DNA from: Lojkania enalia
Taxonomy: Eukaryota > Ascomycota > Dothideomycetes > Pleosporales
Assembly: GCA_010094045.1 (NCBI GenBank)
Contig: ML986582.1
Span: 682,001 to 746,000 of the forward strand
DNA: 64,000 nucleotides
Direction of reading: 5' to 3'
Below the pieces are notes generated by a model. That model was given only the letters and a program-made list of their open reading frames with translations, did no database searches and had not been told where the DNA came from. The position numbers were made by a program, and so were the translations under genes. This document shows, one piece after another, positions 1 to 12,205 of this stretch (position 1 is its first letter; each line of letters starts with the position of its first letter).

Positions 1-790
1 GGTGATTCCGATGTTGCATCTCCGCAGCGCCAAAACTCTCGCATATGTCTTTTGTGCGTTTCCAACCTGACATTTATGACGAGCTGATACACTTGCTTTC
101 GGAGTTTGCCAACACAGCAAAGTGGGATTCCAATTCCGGTTCAACACTTAGATTCTGCTGTCACACTAAGGAGGTCGCCAAGCGACGGGTTGAACTGCAT
201 GTTGACATTATGTTAAAGAGCTGATGGAAAAGAAGAACGAGGTTTTAGTGTTTCGAATTCGGGAAAATGGACGTTGCTGACTGATTATCCTCCTACAATT
301 ATCAGCCAATCATAGCCACGGACAGCGTCTCCTGCTTGACCATCGCATTGTTTGGGGGCGGATTTGGGAGCCGGACTCTGAGACGATGTTGCAACAAGCG
401 CATGAGCTCAAGTGATTACAGCCCCGCTTGAGGTTGACTTTGGGATCCGCTAAGTATCCGATATCCTTTCGTAGCGGCAAAATCGCATCACGTGATGAAA
501 CCGTTGACGCCTAATAAACATATCTTGATAAGGGCGAACCTCAAACCATGAGATAAATAGTGGCTGGTCGTGGTGGGTCCGCCATCCATGTGAAGTAGGT
601 CCGTTGAGCAAAATCATGGCTTTTTGAGGGTGTGTGTGGTAATTATAGCTTGGGTATGAGGTGAATGAAACTGAAAAATAGAGGAATGATTATCTACGTT
701 ACAGTTCTTCAGTGTGGAGAGATTTTACCTTTTGTCTGTGCAGAGAACATGATGGCGTCGGTTTGATGAATGTTCTATCTACACAACGTA
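1..790. other. Left-edge stretch, no confident gene
   Basis: An open frame on the + strand from the ATG at 45 to a TGA ending at 224 would encode 59 residues. It is preceded by an acceptor-like pyrimidine/CAG at about 21-27, so it could be the last exon of a gene entering from the left. I recognise no domain and cannot confirm it. Nothing else coding is visible up to the transposon end at 791. Confidence 0.3.
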
Positions 791-810
791 GTTCACAAGC
801 GAGTCGCCCA
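791..810 (+). repeat. Left terminal inverted repeat of the Fot1/pogo element
   Basis: This 20-bp terminus matches the reverse complement of 1861-1880 exactly and is preceded by TA. A second copy of its inner part (AAGCGAGTCGCCCA) follows immediately at 814-827, so the left end carries a tandem duplication of the inner repeat that the right end lacks. Confidence 0.85.
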
Positions 811-914
811 TCCAAGCGAGTCGCCCACTTTTGCCAAGATATCATACCCTACCTACTTAAAACGCGATGCGGCAACCACCTCAACCTTAATGAATCTATT
901 AAGGAGGCCAGATA

Positions 915-1770
915 TTGCTAACTATCTTAGCTATGAATCAAGGTCAAATTCAGAGCTTACGAAGCGCTGCAGCTACCTATAATATTCTCCGAACGACGCT
1001 TAGAGACCGACGGGTTGGTAGACCTTCACGACGCGATTGCGAGCCCAATTCAAAGAAGCTTATGAAGCTAGACGAATGGACTAGTATTCAGTATATACTA
1101 GACCTGTTATCTCGTGGATATCCTCCTATAATTGATAGTGTACGAGATATAGTCAACCATTTGCTCAGAGCTCGCACTGCTAACTAGGCTGGCAAAAACT
1201 GGCCAGCAAACTTTATTAATTGCATCCCTAAGCTCAAAATATGCTTCTGTCGAAAATACGACTACCAGGGAGTTCTATTTAAGGACCCTAAGGATATTAG
1301 TAGCTTCTAAAGCAAAGTATAGCATTACTGATAACGATATCTATAGTTTCGACAAGACAGGCTTTCAGATATGTACCGCATTTACTATTAAGGTACTCAC
1401 TGGTGCTGAGCTATCAGCTAGTCAGCCAAAATTACTTCTGCCAGGCCATCGCGACCGGGTAACAGTTATTCAGGCTATCAGCGCCGATGGCTCATTCATG
1501 CGCGCTGCTTCAGCGTCAAGTTGGTCAGCTTCAGGAAGCAAATAAGGCTCTATCGTAGCCCAAAAAGCGATCAAAAAAGGTTCTGCAGAAGGTAGTCTTA
1601 CTAAGGCTAAAGCTGCTGAGATAGCAGCTCAAAAGGAGGTGGATAAACAGCTGGGAGATGAAGTGCGCGTAGGTAGGAATCGCAGAAAGGTCGGCACGAC
1701 ATACCAGAAACGCTGCAGTCGCTGCAGCGAGCCTGCGCATAATGCTAGAACTTGCGCAGTAGTAGATAAA
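915..1770 (+). pseudogene. Fot1/pogo transposase remnant
   Basis: Frame 915-1187 encodes the N-terminal helix-turn-helix (LRDRRVGRPSR, then a run ending LLRARTAN). It meets an in-frame TAG (1185-1187), after which the same frame continues with GKNW..F and KYDYQ, a block typical of Fot1 transposases. A further stop (TAA, about 1309) and a frameshift then lead to YSITDNDIYSFDKTGFQI. That is the region of the first catalytic Asp, where families usually read F(D)ETGF. Just after 1500 the sequence jumps to a C-terminal basic segment and a zinc-knuckle-like CSRCSEPAHNARTC (about 1710-1755). The central DDE part with the second and third acidic residues is absent. This is a dead coding region. Confidence 0.75.
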
Positions 1771-1860
1771 TAGCATATCTATCTTCTATCAAAGTATTAT
1801 ACTCATATCTGCTGGCGTTGTCGCGATATATGCCTCTAAATATAGAGATGGCAAATGAGG

Positions 1861-1880
1861 TGGGCGACTCGCTTGTGAAC
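1861..1880 (-). repeat. Right terminal inverted repeat of the Fot1/pogo element
   Basis: This is the reverse complement of the left terminus at 791-810, followed by TA at 1881-1882. The paired ends and duplicated TA define the element boundary. Confidence 0.85.
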
Positions 1881-2953
1881 TATGTTGTCAATATCGACTC
1901 TTCACTCTTTACTACTATACACATTTGAGACATTCGTTGACTCAGCATCGTAACGCATATGACACACATCAACATCGGAGTCAGAATTGTGATTAAATTG
2001 AAACATAGTCGTCAATATGAAGCACTTCTGAACCCTTGTAATAACCATTTCCTTCTATATAGTTGCTGTACAAACACAGGACGAGTAACACAACAAGAAG
2101 CTCATGATCTTCACCTCTATTGGCTCATCAACATCCCTTCAAACCGCCCGCATAATCATCCGAAATGCTGAGCCCTTAGCCAGTTATCGCGGATGAGAAG
2201 CAGAAGATGTGTGAGTAGTTCTCGCCAACTACGTATGTCATATCCAGCGGTTTTGTGGTGGTTGGAAATTCACTAACTCTAGGCCAATGGACACACTCGG
2301 TGGCCTTATGATGACCTTGTAGATAGCAATCTTCGAAGGAATAAACACGACTTTCTGGAGGACTTGGGCGATCAATGGTGTGGCGATTATCGTTGCCCGG
2401 AAAATGGGCAATAAGAGCATCAAGCAATCGTTAGGCTTAAGTTATGGTGGAGAATATGAAATAAGATTGGGGCATCGAACTCCACTGGCCTGTTGGGGTG
2501 TTATAGTATATATCGAACTTCATTGGAGACATGTTAGGGTTTTGATTCGTTACATCCCTGTAGAAACTACAGACCCCAACAACGTAGAGCAATATTTCCA
2601 GACCAAAGGATAAAAATTCAAATCTCTAAACATATGTCTGATCAACGTCGACATATATTGATACATCCTTGTAGTAGTCCAAGGCCAGCTCTAAAATTTG
2701 CCGAGGAACAGCGAGGTACGAACGTAAGAAATATCGGTGCCTCGGAAATAATAGACAAATTAGCTATAAAAATCGATACTTCACAATACTAGTTCGTGAC
2801 TCTACCCGAAACTATATTCATGTTGCGAATAGGGCATCTTTCGCAATTTGTTACAACGGTAAAGTAATAGATAAAATAGAACAACAAGGATTCACAAAGA
2901 GTAAAAGAAGCGACACTTGGTGACCACTGAGGCTGAGAGTGTTGAGGGTAGAT
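1881..2953. other. Gene-free stretch between transposon and next gene
   Basis: Only short overlapping open frames occur here, on both strands around 2176-2613, and none shows a recognisable motif or usable splice structure. I see no confident gene, RNA or repeat. Confidence 0.5.
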
Positions 2954-4958
2954 CTACTCATCTGCGCCGTAAACTAATTTCATCCTGCGTGCTTGCGCTC
3001 GTCTTCTTTTCGCTTGTGACGCTGATGGCGCAGGGGTCTCGAGAAGTGACTCGGCTTTTGCGGGACTCGATGCGGGCGGCGTTGGCCTTAGAGGAAGATC
3101 TGGAGGCTTAGATGGCTCTATAGGACCCGCTGTATCCGTATTGTTTAGATCGATGCTGATTTCATCAACTGCAGGAAGCTTTCTCGGTACTGACGCCACT
3201 TCGGATGGAGGAAAAGTTTCCGAAGATGCTATTCTTACGCGAGACAGGGACTTCTTCTGGTATCTCTTCAATGTAGTAGAGTAATTTGATGGGGACTCTA
3301 GTGTAATAGAAACCGTGGTGTGAGAACTATTGGAGCTTGGGTTATCGGTCTTATTCTCCGTATTTAGAGTGTTCGACTGCGGTTGTGATGGCAATACTAG
3401 TGTCTGCCCGGACATATCAACATCTAATCTTGACTCTGCTGGATTTGGCTCCGGAGTTATTGGTGGAGGTACCTCATTCCCAACGGACTGACTAGGCTGG
3501 CATGGTCTAGGAGGTAGCATTGGTGGTACCTCAATGAAAGGTGTGGAAGTCTGATCGCTCGAAGTTGCGACCTCGTTTAGATTTTCTGGCGGTTGGGCAT
3601 CTGATAAAGCCGGTGGCGTGAATGATATAGTCTGAACTACGTCCGGACAAGAAGTGGGAGAGTTTGGTAGGGCGGGGTAGGAACTTCTATTGGACGATTG
3701 CGAGTCCCTTTCCTTAAAGGGACTTGATGCTTGAGCCCTATTATCTTCCGTCCCAGAAAGGACCCAGTCAGACAGCTCGGTGATCAGGGAAGGTTGACGA
3801 GGCAAACAAGGCAGCTCTGCGGGGAGTGAATGGTGTTTCACTGCCGGATTTCGCATATGAACCGCCTTGGGTCTGTACCTTCTCGCTAAAATGGGCATAG
3901 TAGCTGATTTCGGTAAAGGGCCTGGATCCTCATGATGTTCTGTTGTTCTCTCTATGAGAGTCGAAGGAGGTCTAGCACGATCAAGAGATCCCCGAGAAAT
4001 AGGCATATGGTCTTGGAATATTCGTGATGGCTGTGGTGGTGCATAGAGGTCCCAGTTGTCAGGGTCTGCGAGGTCCTCTGGTGTACTTCCTGGGAGTTCG
4101 GTAGGAACGGAGTTGAGTGGTTGCACTTCCATCTTGTTAGCCTTTCTGCAAATGTGAGGGGGAAGTTGCTGTACCTTCAAGTTTTTGGCTGTCATGTTCC
4201 GAGATGACGATGTTTGGAATTGAAAAATTTCTATGACTGGCTCTCCATTTTTGTCTCGAGTACGGGCTACGCAAGATTTTCTCGTCATCGAACCGTAGCC
4301 ATGGCTTGGTAGGCGCTTCATATATCTCCTGAGCATCGCCTTCTGGATTGTGGCCCATTTCAATTGCTTGCATGGTCGAGATAGCAGCCATTAGACTTTG
4401 GTGGTATGTTGTGAGAGCGAGTTCCCTCGATAAGAGTTTCTGATGATGACTCAAGACCCACTCGAACTTATGTCTCATCTTGACTGTGCCACCATCATGT
4501 TCGCTGACGCGCACGTCATCTACATAGGCGCCAATGTCATTTAAAGCCCGCTGGACGTCAAATAAAACGCTATTGATCCATGCTTCTCGGTCCGCAAATG
4601 AGTTGTAATGATCCTTAACTCTGGGGATGGAAAGTAATCGCGATGCTTCTGCTACATCTCGGCGGACGCGTCGGATGAGATTTACAAATATGGCGTTTTC
4701 TGAAGATACTTTTCCAAGTGACCCGACGAAGTCTACAAAGTTGAAAACGGTAGCCAGTGAGGTAAAGGCGTTGCTGAAATCTTCCGCGCTTGTTCTGACA
4801 GTGAATTTGTAGTCAAGAGACTTTCGTTCCCTCGAGTGTCGCTCGAAGTACTTTGTTCTGATTAGGGTGCGGCTTATGCTTTTCGTGTCGGTACTATCCG
4901 TTTTATGCGGCTGATTCTGGTATGTTTCCGGCTGAAACAAGTCTACACCCAACAACAT
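2954..4958 (-). CDS. Uncharacterised fungal protein, two exons
   Basis: Exon 1 is 4958-4175 and exon 2 is 4125-2954. The 49-nt intron (4174-4126) begins GTACAG and has a CTAAC branch site 10 nt before its acceptor AAG. Splicing restores one frame (phase 1) and gives about 651 residues. The N-terminal ~220 residues are helical and resemble, from memory, an uncharacterised filamentous-fungal family with blocks like FSNAFTSL..VFNFVDFVGSL, ALNDIGAYVDDVR and FEWVLSHHQKLLSREL. The rest is Pro/Ser/Thr-rich and probably disordered, ending in a basic AKRRRAQARRMKL motif. No enzyme motif, signal peptide or membrane segment is visible. I cannot assign a function. The start at 4958 is the first ATG of the frame. 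Confidence 0.7.
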
Positions 4959-5660
4959 TTTGCACAGCCCCGTGCATAAGAATATCCGTATGACGGAATG
5001 TGTAGAAAGATGAGTTTACGTCTCGAGGGCTTTTTGGTTGTGCGGAGAGTGCAAACAAGAGGTGTTACATTGGGAGACGGCATGTATCGGGTCGTTATGC
5101 CGCAACGCGGCCTCGATGGCTATGAGAACAAACCTCTAAAATAGGAACAAGATGCAGGAATAGGGCGGGGTAAGATTCAAAACTTAGGGGCTGAGTCCAT
5201 CTGCCTGATATGCCATGTGTTGGGGATCGGATGGGCCGAGGTGTGGGAGGCGGAGCACTTTGAAGAATAGGAGAGATGGAGGGAGGGAGGGCCAAACGGG
5301 ATTGCTGAACTTTTAAGCCGCAGTTCATGGATGCGGCCCGTAAAGAAGGATGATAGGCGCTTGCTTCTTAAGAGTAACATGCAGACGCACGACTCCGCAT
5401 CGAGACATAATTTATATCCATCAAATAGTCAGCCGAAAGAGATCAAAACCCCTCTAATCTTCTAGGCGCCCCACTCATTGCTGTGCCTCACCCTCGACAC
5501 CTTAAGTAAAATACTAGGAAATCGAGAGCTTCTTAAGCGGTGGGACATCCCTTCGGTATTTAGGGCCGTAAATTAGTGCAGCAAGTCAGACCTTATACGC
5601 ATTTCCTGATAAACACTAAGAAAGAAGAATAAAATACTATCTCCAACTTTGGGTTATCAT
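4959..5660. other. Intergenic region
   Basis: About 700 bp between two genes on the minus strand: the promoter of the 2954-4958 gene plus the 3' flank of the 5661-7207 gene. It contains a purine-rich GGGA repeat tract near 5270-5290. No gene is supported. Confidence 0.5.
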
Positions 5661-7207
5661 TCATCCATCCAGCTTTCGAACCACCGCATCGCTGAATTGA
5701 CGAGGCGGCTTGAGAGTCCCTCCAGTTTCATCTGTTACTTGAAGAAGTGCAGGGAATATACACAAACTCCCTGATTGAACGCCTTGCTCCTCTTGCCAAT
5801 CAAAGGTCCAGGTGCCAGGCTGTGCGAACAATGTAAAGGCGAAGCTTGCAGCTCGTTTGAGTATCTCCTCGAGATTGCAGCGTCTTTGATGGTTGTCCAT
5901 GCGTGCGTCTGCATAAGGCTGGAGAATTGCATCTAAAATATCCAATGCTGTCTGGATGCTGTCGTTGCGAGAATCCAACGCAGAGAAAGGATGTTGGATA
6001 TATGCTGGTTGCAAAAGCTCCGCTGTGATTGCCCGCCAGTTTGCAAAGAATATGGCATGCGCTGTGGAGATGTCAGTAAGCTCGCGTGCAGGTTCTGAAT
6101 GTATTTACCTCTAGAACTACGATTGACAAGCGATATCGACTGAAAGCATCTTGCGACTTCAGGAGGAAGGAATGTAGCACTCATTTCATCATAATATTCT
6201 ATCCTTGATACTAGGACCCAGGCAATGGAAAACCTCAGAGCAATTTCTCTCGTCTCTGAATTTCCAAGCAATGTACTGAGCGTCCCTGTGGATATGGGAA
6301 GATTGCTTCCGAATGCTTGGAGGTCATCTAAGTCAAGCATTCTAGGAATGATTCGGCCAGTATGATAATAGCTTTGGACGTGATTCTTGATCAGATTTGA
6401 GAGTTTCGAAACTTCCCCAGAGATGGCCTTGTCTTCTAGTGGCTGAGGGAGAGCGCTTAATATGGCTTGGGATGCGGGACTTCCAGTTTCAACGGAGTGA
6501 GCTTTGGCAGCCGCGCCTTTTTCTCGATTCAAGAACGCAATTGCACTGGCCTCTTGATCGCTGCTATGTTTCCTACGAGACCTTCCCGAGCGTAGCCACA
6601 TGAGCAATCCGGCGATAAGAGCGCCCGCTACGAGGCACCCAATCGCAATTCCGACAACACCGCCTTTAGAGATACCGTCATCTTTTTTTACTGCCTCCGT
6701 AGCAGCTGTATTAACTTCAGTTGCTGCGGGCGACACAGATGGCAAACTTGCCAGGGACGATGGCGGGGTCGGGATACTCGAGATTGGTGTTGCTATTGGC
6801 GAATTCTGAGACGGGCTCGATACAGTAGAAACCGAAGTGGCTAAAGGGGTGGGAGGGGGAATTGAAGAAGATGCAACAGGCTCAAAATCGGAGATAACTC
6901 CTTGACCCACGGCAGTACCTGGAGGGGTGTACTGCCAGTCAATAGCTGGGATCTTTGACATACTTAGATAATCCTGCTGATGCCAGAAAAGGTTCGCGGT
7001 GGTTAATCCTCGATCAGTGTTGCCGAGAGTCAGCGGAAAATTTTGGGCTGGCTTGAGCTCGTTGGACTTCTGGTCCTGGAATTCGAAATATAATATATTA
7101 GGTCTGTCTAAGATAGAAGAAAACGTTATATAGTCATTCTGGCCTGGAAAGCTTATGTATGCAGCCGGAAAAGTTGAAGTCGCAGCCGCACTAGAATCGG
7201 ATGCCAT
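5661..7207 (-). CDS. Single-pass membrane protein with Ser/Thr/Pro-rich stalk
   Basis: Exons are 7207-6109 and 6061-5661. The 47-nt intron (6108-6062) starts GTAAATA, has a TACTGAC branch site and ends CACAG. The product is about 499 residues. Residues ~110-175 are Ser/Thr/Pro-rich, like an O-glycosylated stalk. Residues ~182-204 form one Gly/Ala/Leu-rich transmembrane helix followed by a basic stop-transfer RSGRSRRK. The C-terminal ~290 residues are predicted cytosolic and of unrecognised fold. The arrangement resembles fungal wall-sensor-like or mucin-like proteins, but no WSC or other named domain is seen. The frame is open upstream to 7504 and no good signal peptide follows the chosen ATG, so an upstream exon carrying one is possible. 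Confidence 0.65.
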
Positions 7208-7922
7208 GGCGAAGAGACGGAGACGTTGAACAGTGATTCCCGGTAAGAGCTTGAATCTTGCAAGAAGGTATTGACAATTCAACAGTTTTGATGAACACTT
7301 CTTCTCATGACTAGGTCTGCAAAAGGGTTGTAGGAATAAAGAAAACGTACGACAGAAAGCAAAGAACGCACCGACATAACGATCCCTCAAATAATGGAAG
7401 GCATGCCATGGTAGAGAGTTTTCGTATGGATAATAATGATGTAAAAGACCAGACCCATGCGCGGCACACCACGCAGCAAACAAGATGCAGTTCTCCTGTG
7501 CCAATCACTGGCTTAGAGCGACATTAAGTGCAGGGGCAGCACACATGTTGTACCCCTGCACTTCCGAAGCATTGTAATCTCTAGCAAATCATCGTGCCGC
7601 AAACGACTAAGGGTGCAGCATCCTAAGCAGGCCGTGAGACCCTTGCCACCTACGGAGGGAAGGAATGCATGATAGTGCAACTTTGCCCATCTATCCTCGT
7701 CCTGAGTGGTCAGAGCCATTAAAAGGAATATAAGATCGACGGAATATGGGGGCTACGACTGAAGGGGCTGTTTTGGAACATTATTAGTGGTGGTGCTGTG
7801 CCGCAAGGCTGTGACAAAGGCAATACTATGCAGAGTAGTAGTGCCATATAGGTCGTCAGTCTGCCGTCCATACTGTTGCAAGGTTTAGGACGGCAACAAT
7901 CCGATATCAACAAACAAACACA
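7208..7922. other. Divergent intergenic region
   Basis: This region separates the minus-strand membrane protein from the plus-strand Hsp70-like gene and should hold both promoters. The minus-strand frame stays open to 7504 and may hide a 5' exon. No RNA gene or repeat was recognised. Confidence 0.4.
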
Positions 7923-10158
7923 ATGGATAACAACAAACCGCACATGATTGTTGGAGTCGATCTGGGGATGACATGTACGTCTTCTATGGGTAGTGGTAGG
8001 AGAGATTGGGGCGGGCCGAGGTGATGCCGAAACCCTCCAGTCTTGTTTTGGACTAGTGGGCTTCAGTCACCCTACCGGGCCACCCTCCCTCTCATGCGAA
8101 CTCCTGAGGACATTGACGGTGCGCAATAGAATGCTGACTAGACTTAGGCACTGGGGTCGCATACGCAAATTTATCAATTGGCTCAGAGACAATAAGGTGG
8201 ATACAGAAATGGCCGGGTCGCTTCCAGGCCAATGAGAATAAGGTGCCCACTGTTGTTGTCTATCCAACTGGCCAATCTGAGCCTTCATCATGGGGTTTCC
8301 TATCAGAAACCATAGCAGAGACGACAGCGGAAGACAAGGATTACAAGGAGTGGTTTAAAACATGCCTGGACCTAGAAAAGCTGCGCCAAAAACAGGCTGA
8401 AGACCCCGATGGAGCGCCAGCGTCTCTCCAGGACGTCGAAAAATGGTACTATGACTATCTCCGAAAGATGTACGATTATCTAGCCCTCAAACTTAGCCAG
8501 GAGCTCTCAAGGGTGGAATGGGCAAATGCAAGGGTTGAGTTCATATTTTCTGTGCCAACAACATGGCCTCCAGTTCCGACAGTGGAGAACTTTCGCATAA
8601 TCGTTCAGCGAGCCGGTTTTGGCCAGCACCCTTACCACACAGTTACCATTGGTCTCACAGAAGCCGAAGCAGCTGCTGTACACGTTTCTACAGAAGCTCC
8701 CGGCATCTTCCATGAGCGAGATATTCTTCTTGTCTGCGACGCCGGAGGTGGTACAACTGATCTGTCTGTCCTACGAGTTTCTGGTACGATGAATCAAACC
8801 ATTTCGCTGGAGCAACTAGACGTCGTTTTTGGCGAAACAATCGGTTCCGCGGCCATCGACTACGAATTCGAAAAACTTGTCCACTCGAGACTCGCAATTG
8901 CTCACAGCACTGCCCCTCTCCCTGTCATCCCCGAAGATGCCGCGTGGGAGATGATGAAGAGCCGGGACTTTCAAGCTGTAAAATGCGAATACGGCTCCCC
9001 CGATGATACACCGCTCTTCTCTATCGGTATACCACGAGTCCCACATTCCTATAACTACCCGGACGTTCGAATCAAGAACGGCGAAATGACCTTCGATCGT
9101 GAAGACTTACAGAGACTCTTCGACAAGCAAATAGCCAAACTCTTCAAGCTAATCGACACTCAAATCGAATCCCTTTACCGTAAATATCCTGGCGAGCAAG
9201 TCAGCCACATCGTTCTCTCTGGCGGCTTAGGAAACTCCGCATACGTCCAAGCACAGCTGCGGCAGCACTATTCCACGCCTCGATTCCCAAACACACGACA
9301 CATCCACTTTCACATCTCACCAGACCCACAACTCGCCGTCTGCAAAGGCTTAGTCGCAGACCGTACCCGCAAACTCATAACCTCGCAATCCGTCCTTGGG
9401 TGGCGCTGCTGCCGCGCCTCCTACGGCACCGTCTGTAAAATCCTCTACGATCGAAATAACCTAGACCATCAAAACAAACAAGTCGTCCGAGACCCCATGA
9501 ATGGCAAATTCTACATCACCCAAGCCATCGCCTGGTTCGTCAAGAAGGGCGAACCCGTTTCCGTCGACTATCCCATCATCCACAACTTCATCAAGAAGGT
9601 GAACCCCGGGGACCCGAGACGCGCATTCCCAACCTCGGTAGTAGAATGCAATGCCGAAGCATGGCAGCTACCGGATCAAATGAACCACGAAACGCGATTG
9701 CTGTGCGAAATTCAATCGGACCTCAGCGCCGCCGACGAGAAGAAGTTTGTCGAGAAGAATAAGCGCTTTTGGTCGCTTGGCAAACACTACTTCAAGGTCG
9801 AGTATCAAGTTAAAGTCATCATCGGGCCCGCCGATATCCGGTTCGAACTCTGTAAGTCCTTGCTTCTTTCATCTGTGTGTTTTTTTATTGTTATTTGGCG
9901 GATAGATGGACTGATGAGGGAACAGGGTTCGCCAACCAGAAAATGTCACGCGATCAGAGTATAAAAGTAGATTGGATCTCCACGGCCGTCCCTCAACTCC
10001 AACCACCCATGCCCACCGAACTCCCGGCCCAGATGCCCATAAACAACAGCGCATATGTGCCCGTCGCTGCTCAACCGCCTCCACCGCCTGCGGAGGGAAA
10101 GCGATTTGGTAATCTAAGGGGTTTTGCAAAGGGAGGGAAATGGCCTGTCTACGGATAG
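7923..10158 (+). CDS. Hsp70-superfamily ATPase, HSPA12-like
   Basis: Exons are 7923-7974, 8148-9851 and 9926-10158 (662 residues). Both introns have GTACGT/GTAAGT donors, and a CTGAC branch site precedes the first acceptor. The actin/Hsp70 ATPase signatures are in order: phosphate-1 loop IVGVDLGMTCTGVAY at residues 8-22, phosphate-2 VCDAGGGTTDLSV in the middle, and adenosine motif HIVLSGGLGNSAYVQAQL near residue 380. There is no typical Hsp70 substrate-binding domain or EEVD tail. The C-terminus is instead a divergent segment ending Pro-rich (QPPPPPAEGKR). This matches the HSPA12-type cytosolic subfamily that is expanded in filamentous fungi and whose clients are mostly unknown. The first exon supplies only 17 residues but carries the start of the nucleotide-binding loop, which fixes the start. 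Confidence 0.88.
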
Positions 10159-10648
10159 TGGAAGATCAACTCAAAGTTGGTTATAGGACGACGCATATAG
10201 GCATTTTCAAACTAGAGAGTAGTTTAGATAGCATTCTGAAATGTATCGCCGCGTTGTTATGAATCCCAATTTCTTGCTTTAATAAGGAGTTTGTTTATTC
10301 ATTGTTTCGCATGCCTTGAACCTATTGTACCACAATGCAGCACTTGCCACACCAAACGTAGCCAACTATCACCTATCCCTAGACCCTTTACAGAGTCTAT
10401 TTCGCTTTTACACTATATAGGCTGAAGGCCTTTAGGGTATAAGCTAACTAAAGCTGATGATTGCTAAATTAGTTAATAAATATCCAGAAAATCCAATTAA
10501 AGACCTTACCAGCTGCATATCATTTCCGCTTTTAGCTCCTATCCTTCTGCAACACTAGATCGCCAGCTGTATTAGGTGAGGAAGCCAAAAAAAACTTCCT
10601 AATAGCCCTTCAAAAACTAGAATATTATACATATATCCAACCGCCGGC
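10159..10648. other. Convergent 3' region
   Basis: 490 bp between the 3' ends of the Hsp70-like gene (+) and SF3a60 (-), A+T-rich, with poly-A-like stretches and no supported gene. Confidence 0.5.
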
Positions 10649-12205
10649 TCATAAGATACCCTGCCTAAGTAAATCGTAGTAGACCTTTTCTGGCATAACA
10701 TGCCCTTCCGGATCTTCCATTTCGACCACGTTCTCCGTAGCCTTCTTCTCCACCTTCTTGTCAGCCTGGATCTTGTCCCACAGCTCAGTAGCCTCGTTGA
10801 TCTTTGTGATCTCCCTAAATAACGATGTGTTTGTAATACCTAAGCATTTTAAGCCATAGAGGTGACGCGGCTCACTGAAATGCTTGTCGAAGGCACGACG
10901 ACCCATGTACACGAAGTTACCGCAAATCTCGCAAGGGAATTCCACACCAAGGCCATGTAGCTTGTAGAGCCAAAAGGGAATTGGCTTGCCGTCCCAGGCC
11001 AGGGGAAGCTTGAGAGGATTGTAGATCTTATCTTCGCCAACATCATCATCGCCTTGGTCTTTGCTCCCATTAGTTGCCTCTGGAGTTTCGCTATACATCA
11101 TCTCCAACTCCTGTTGACGCTCACGCTCTGTCATGCCTTGTTTGCGCTCAACGTTGACTTTTGTGTCGCTACGCTCTGTCTGCATAGCAGCAGCAAGCTT
11201 CTTGATCCGGAATTCACGCTCTGCAATGGCACGTTCCTTGAAGCGCTTTATATCGGCAGAGCCGCTATCCATAATGGGAGTGCTCGCTGATCCAGATTTC
11301 TCCAGCTCCTCAACAGCTTTCTTATGCTTTTTACCCTTCAGGTGTCCCTCGAAGACAGTTTCTTTCGAGAAACCCTTCTTGCAAGCCGAGCACCACAGAG
11401 CGCCCTCGCCTGCCGCAGGAGACTCAGATCTAGCACCATTGCTCTGTGTAGAATTCTTTTGCCACTCGTGAATACTATCCTTTTCCCAAGCCTCCTCAAA
11501 CTCCTTGTCCCAGCTCGCGAAAATCTTGTCCAAGTTCTCCAAGGGCTTCGTCCGGCGCATAAAATTTTCTAGATAATCCTGTAATGCCTTGAGATACTGG
11601 AAGTATGATTCCGACATTTTCGATTCCCGGCGGATATGCTCAAAACTATCGAATTTGTCGAGGTATTGGAGATAAGTCAGGCGGCGCGAACTCTGGTTAA
11701 CGGGAAGGTTGAGATACTGCTCATGAAGTATAGTGAGATCGAAGAAGCGGCCGACGCCCTCCTCGCCGGTGAACATGGCCTCGACCTGGATTGCCGCTGC
11801 AACCTGCTCTTCCGGCGTCCGCTTCTTGAACGCCTTCTCCAGATTCTCGGCTCGCTCGTTGGGATATCGGCGGTGGAACTCCTTTATGGAAGCAATTTCT
11901 TTGTGAAATAACTCCATCGGATCGCCAGTGCTCAAGCTGCGAACCTCTTCCTCTCTCACGTGGTCAACGTCTTCGTAGATTTTCAGGAGGTCCTTCGATC
12001 GAGCTTCGATCTCCTCGAGGAACTGGCTTACCTCATGATCCCGAGCTAATCGATCACGAATCTAGAGCTGGGTAAGCAGCAATAAAGGTGTGTAAGAGAG
12101 CAAAGAGAAGCATACGTGCTTAGGGTCTTCGATGATGCGCTCGGCAATAGCTTGCTCGAGGCGTTCCAGTTCCTCGTGGAAGTAGCGCTGATCTTCGATC
12201 TTCAT
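10649..12205 (-). CDS. SF3A3: Splicing factor 3A subunit 3 (SF3a60 / Prp9 / Sap61)
   Basis: Exon 1 is 12205-12116 (30 residues, MKIEDQRYFHEELERLEQAI...). A 54-nt intron follows (12115-12062), then exon 2, 12061-10649, giving 500 residues, close to the ~500 of the family. SF3a60 is part of the U2 snRNP SF3a complex that stabilises branch-site recognition in the nucleus. The helical N-terminal region is intact. A matrin/U1-type C2H2 finger (CSACKKGF...H..KKH) lies near residues 254-275. The strongly conserved C-terminal block (PFWLYKLHGL, FPCEICGNFVYMGR, FDKHFSEPRH) spans ~400-445 and is the second zinc-binding unit that joins the complex. It is transcribed divergently from the Fal1/eIF4AIII gene with 571 bp between the starts. 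Confidence 0.95.

Larger units (their letters stand above)
791..1880 (+). mobile_element. Fot1/pogo-type DNA transposon, internally deleted copy
   Basis: The element is bounded by perfect 20-bp inverted repeats (791-810 and 1861-1880, beginning GTTCACAAGCGAG). A TA dinucleotide lies directly outside each end (789-790 and 1881-1882), the target duplication expected of the Tc1/mariner/pogo superfamily. Inside lie pieces of a Fot1-like transposase on the + strand, broken by stops and frameshifts. At 1,090 bp it is much shorter than autonomous fungal Fot1-like elements (about 1.8-2 kb). The head and the zinc-knuckle tail of the transposase are joined with most of the DDE domain missing, so it cannot move itself. 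Its intact ends mean it could once have been mobilised in trans. Confidence 0.85.

Noticed and set aside
2176..2613. Overlapping ORFs on both strands considered as a HET or transporter remnant
   Set aside because: No block matched a family I know, and the two minus-strand frames overlap each other.
5270..5290. GGGA tract considered as a G-quadruplex
   Set aside because: One run has only two Gs, there is no repeat structure beyond a purine tract, and no link to a gene start.
9835..9850. GGTTCGAACTC-like string considered as a tRNA B box
   Set aside because: It encodes RFEL in the Hsp70-like protein, and no cloverleaf or A box is at the right distance. I found no convincing tRNA elsewhere in the window.
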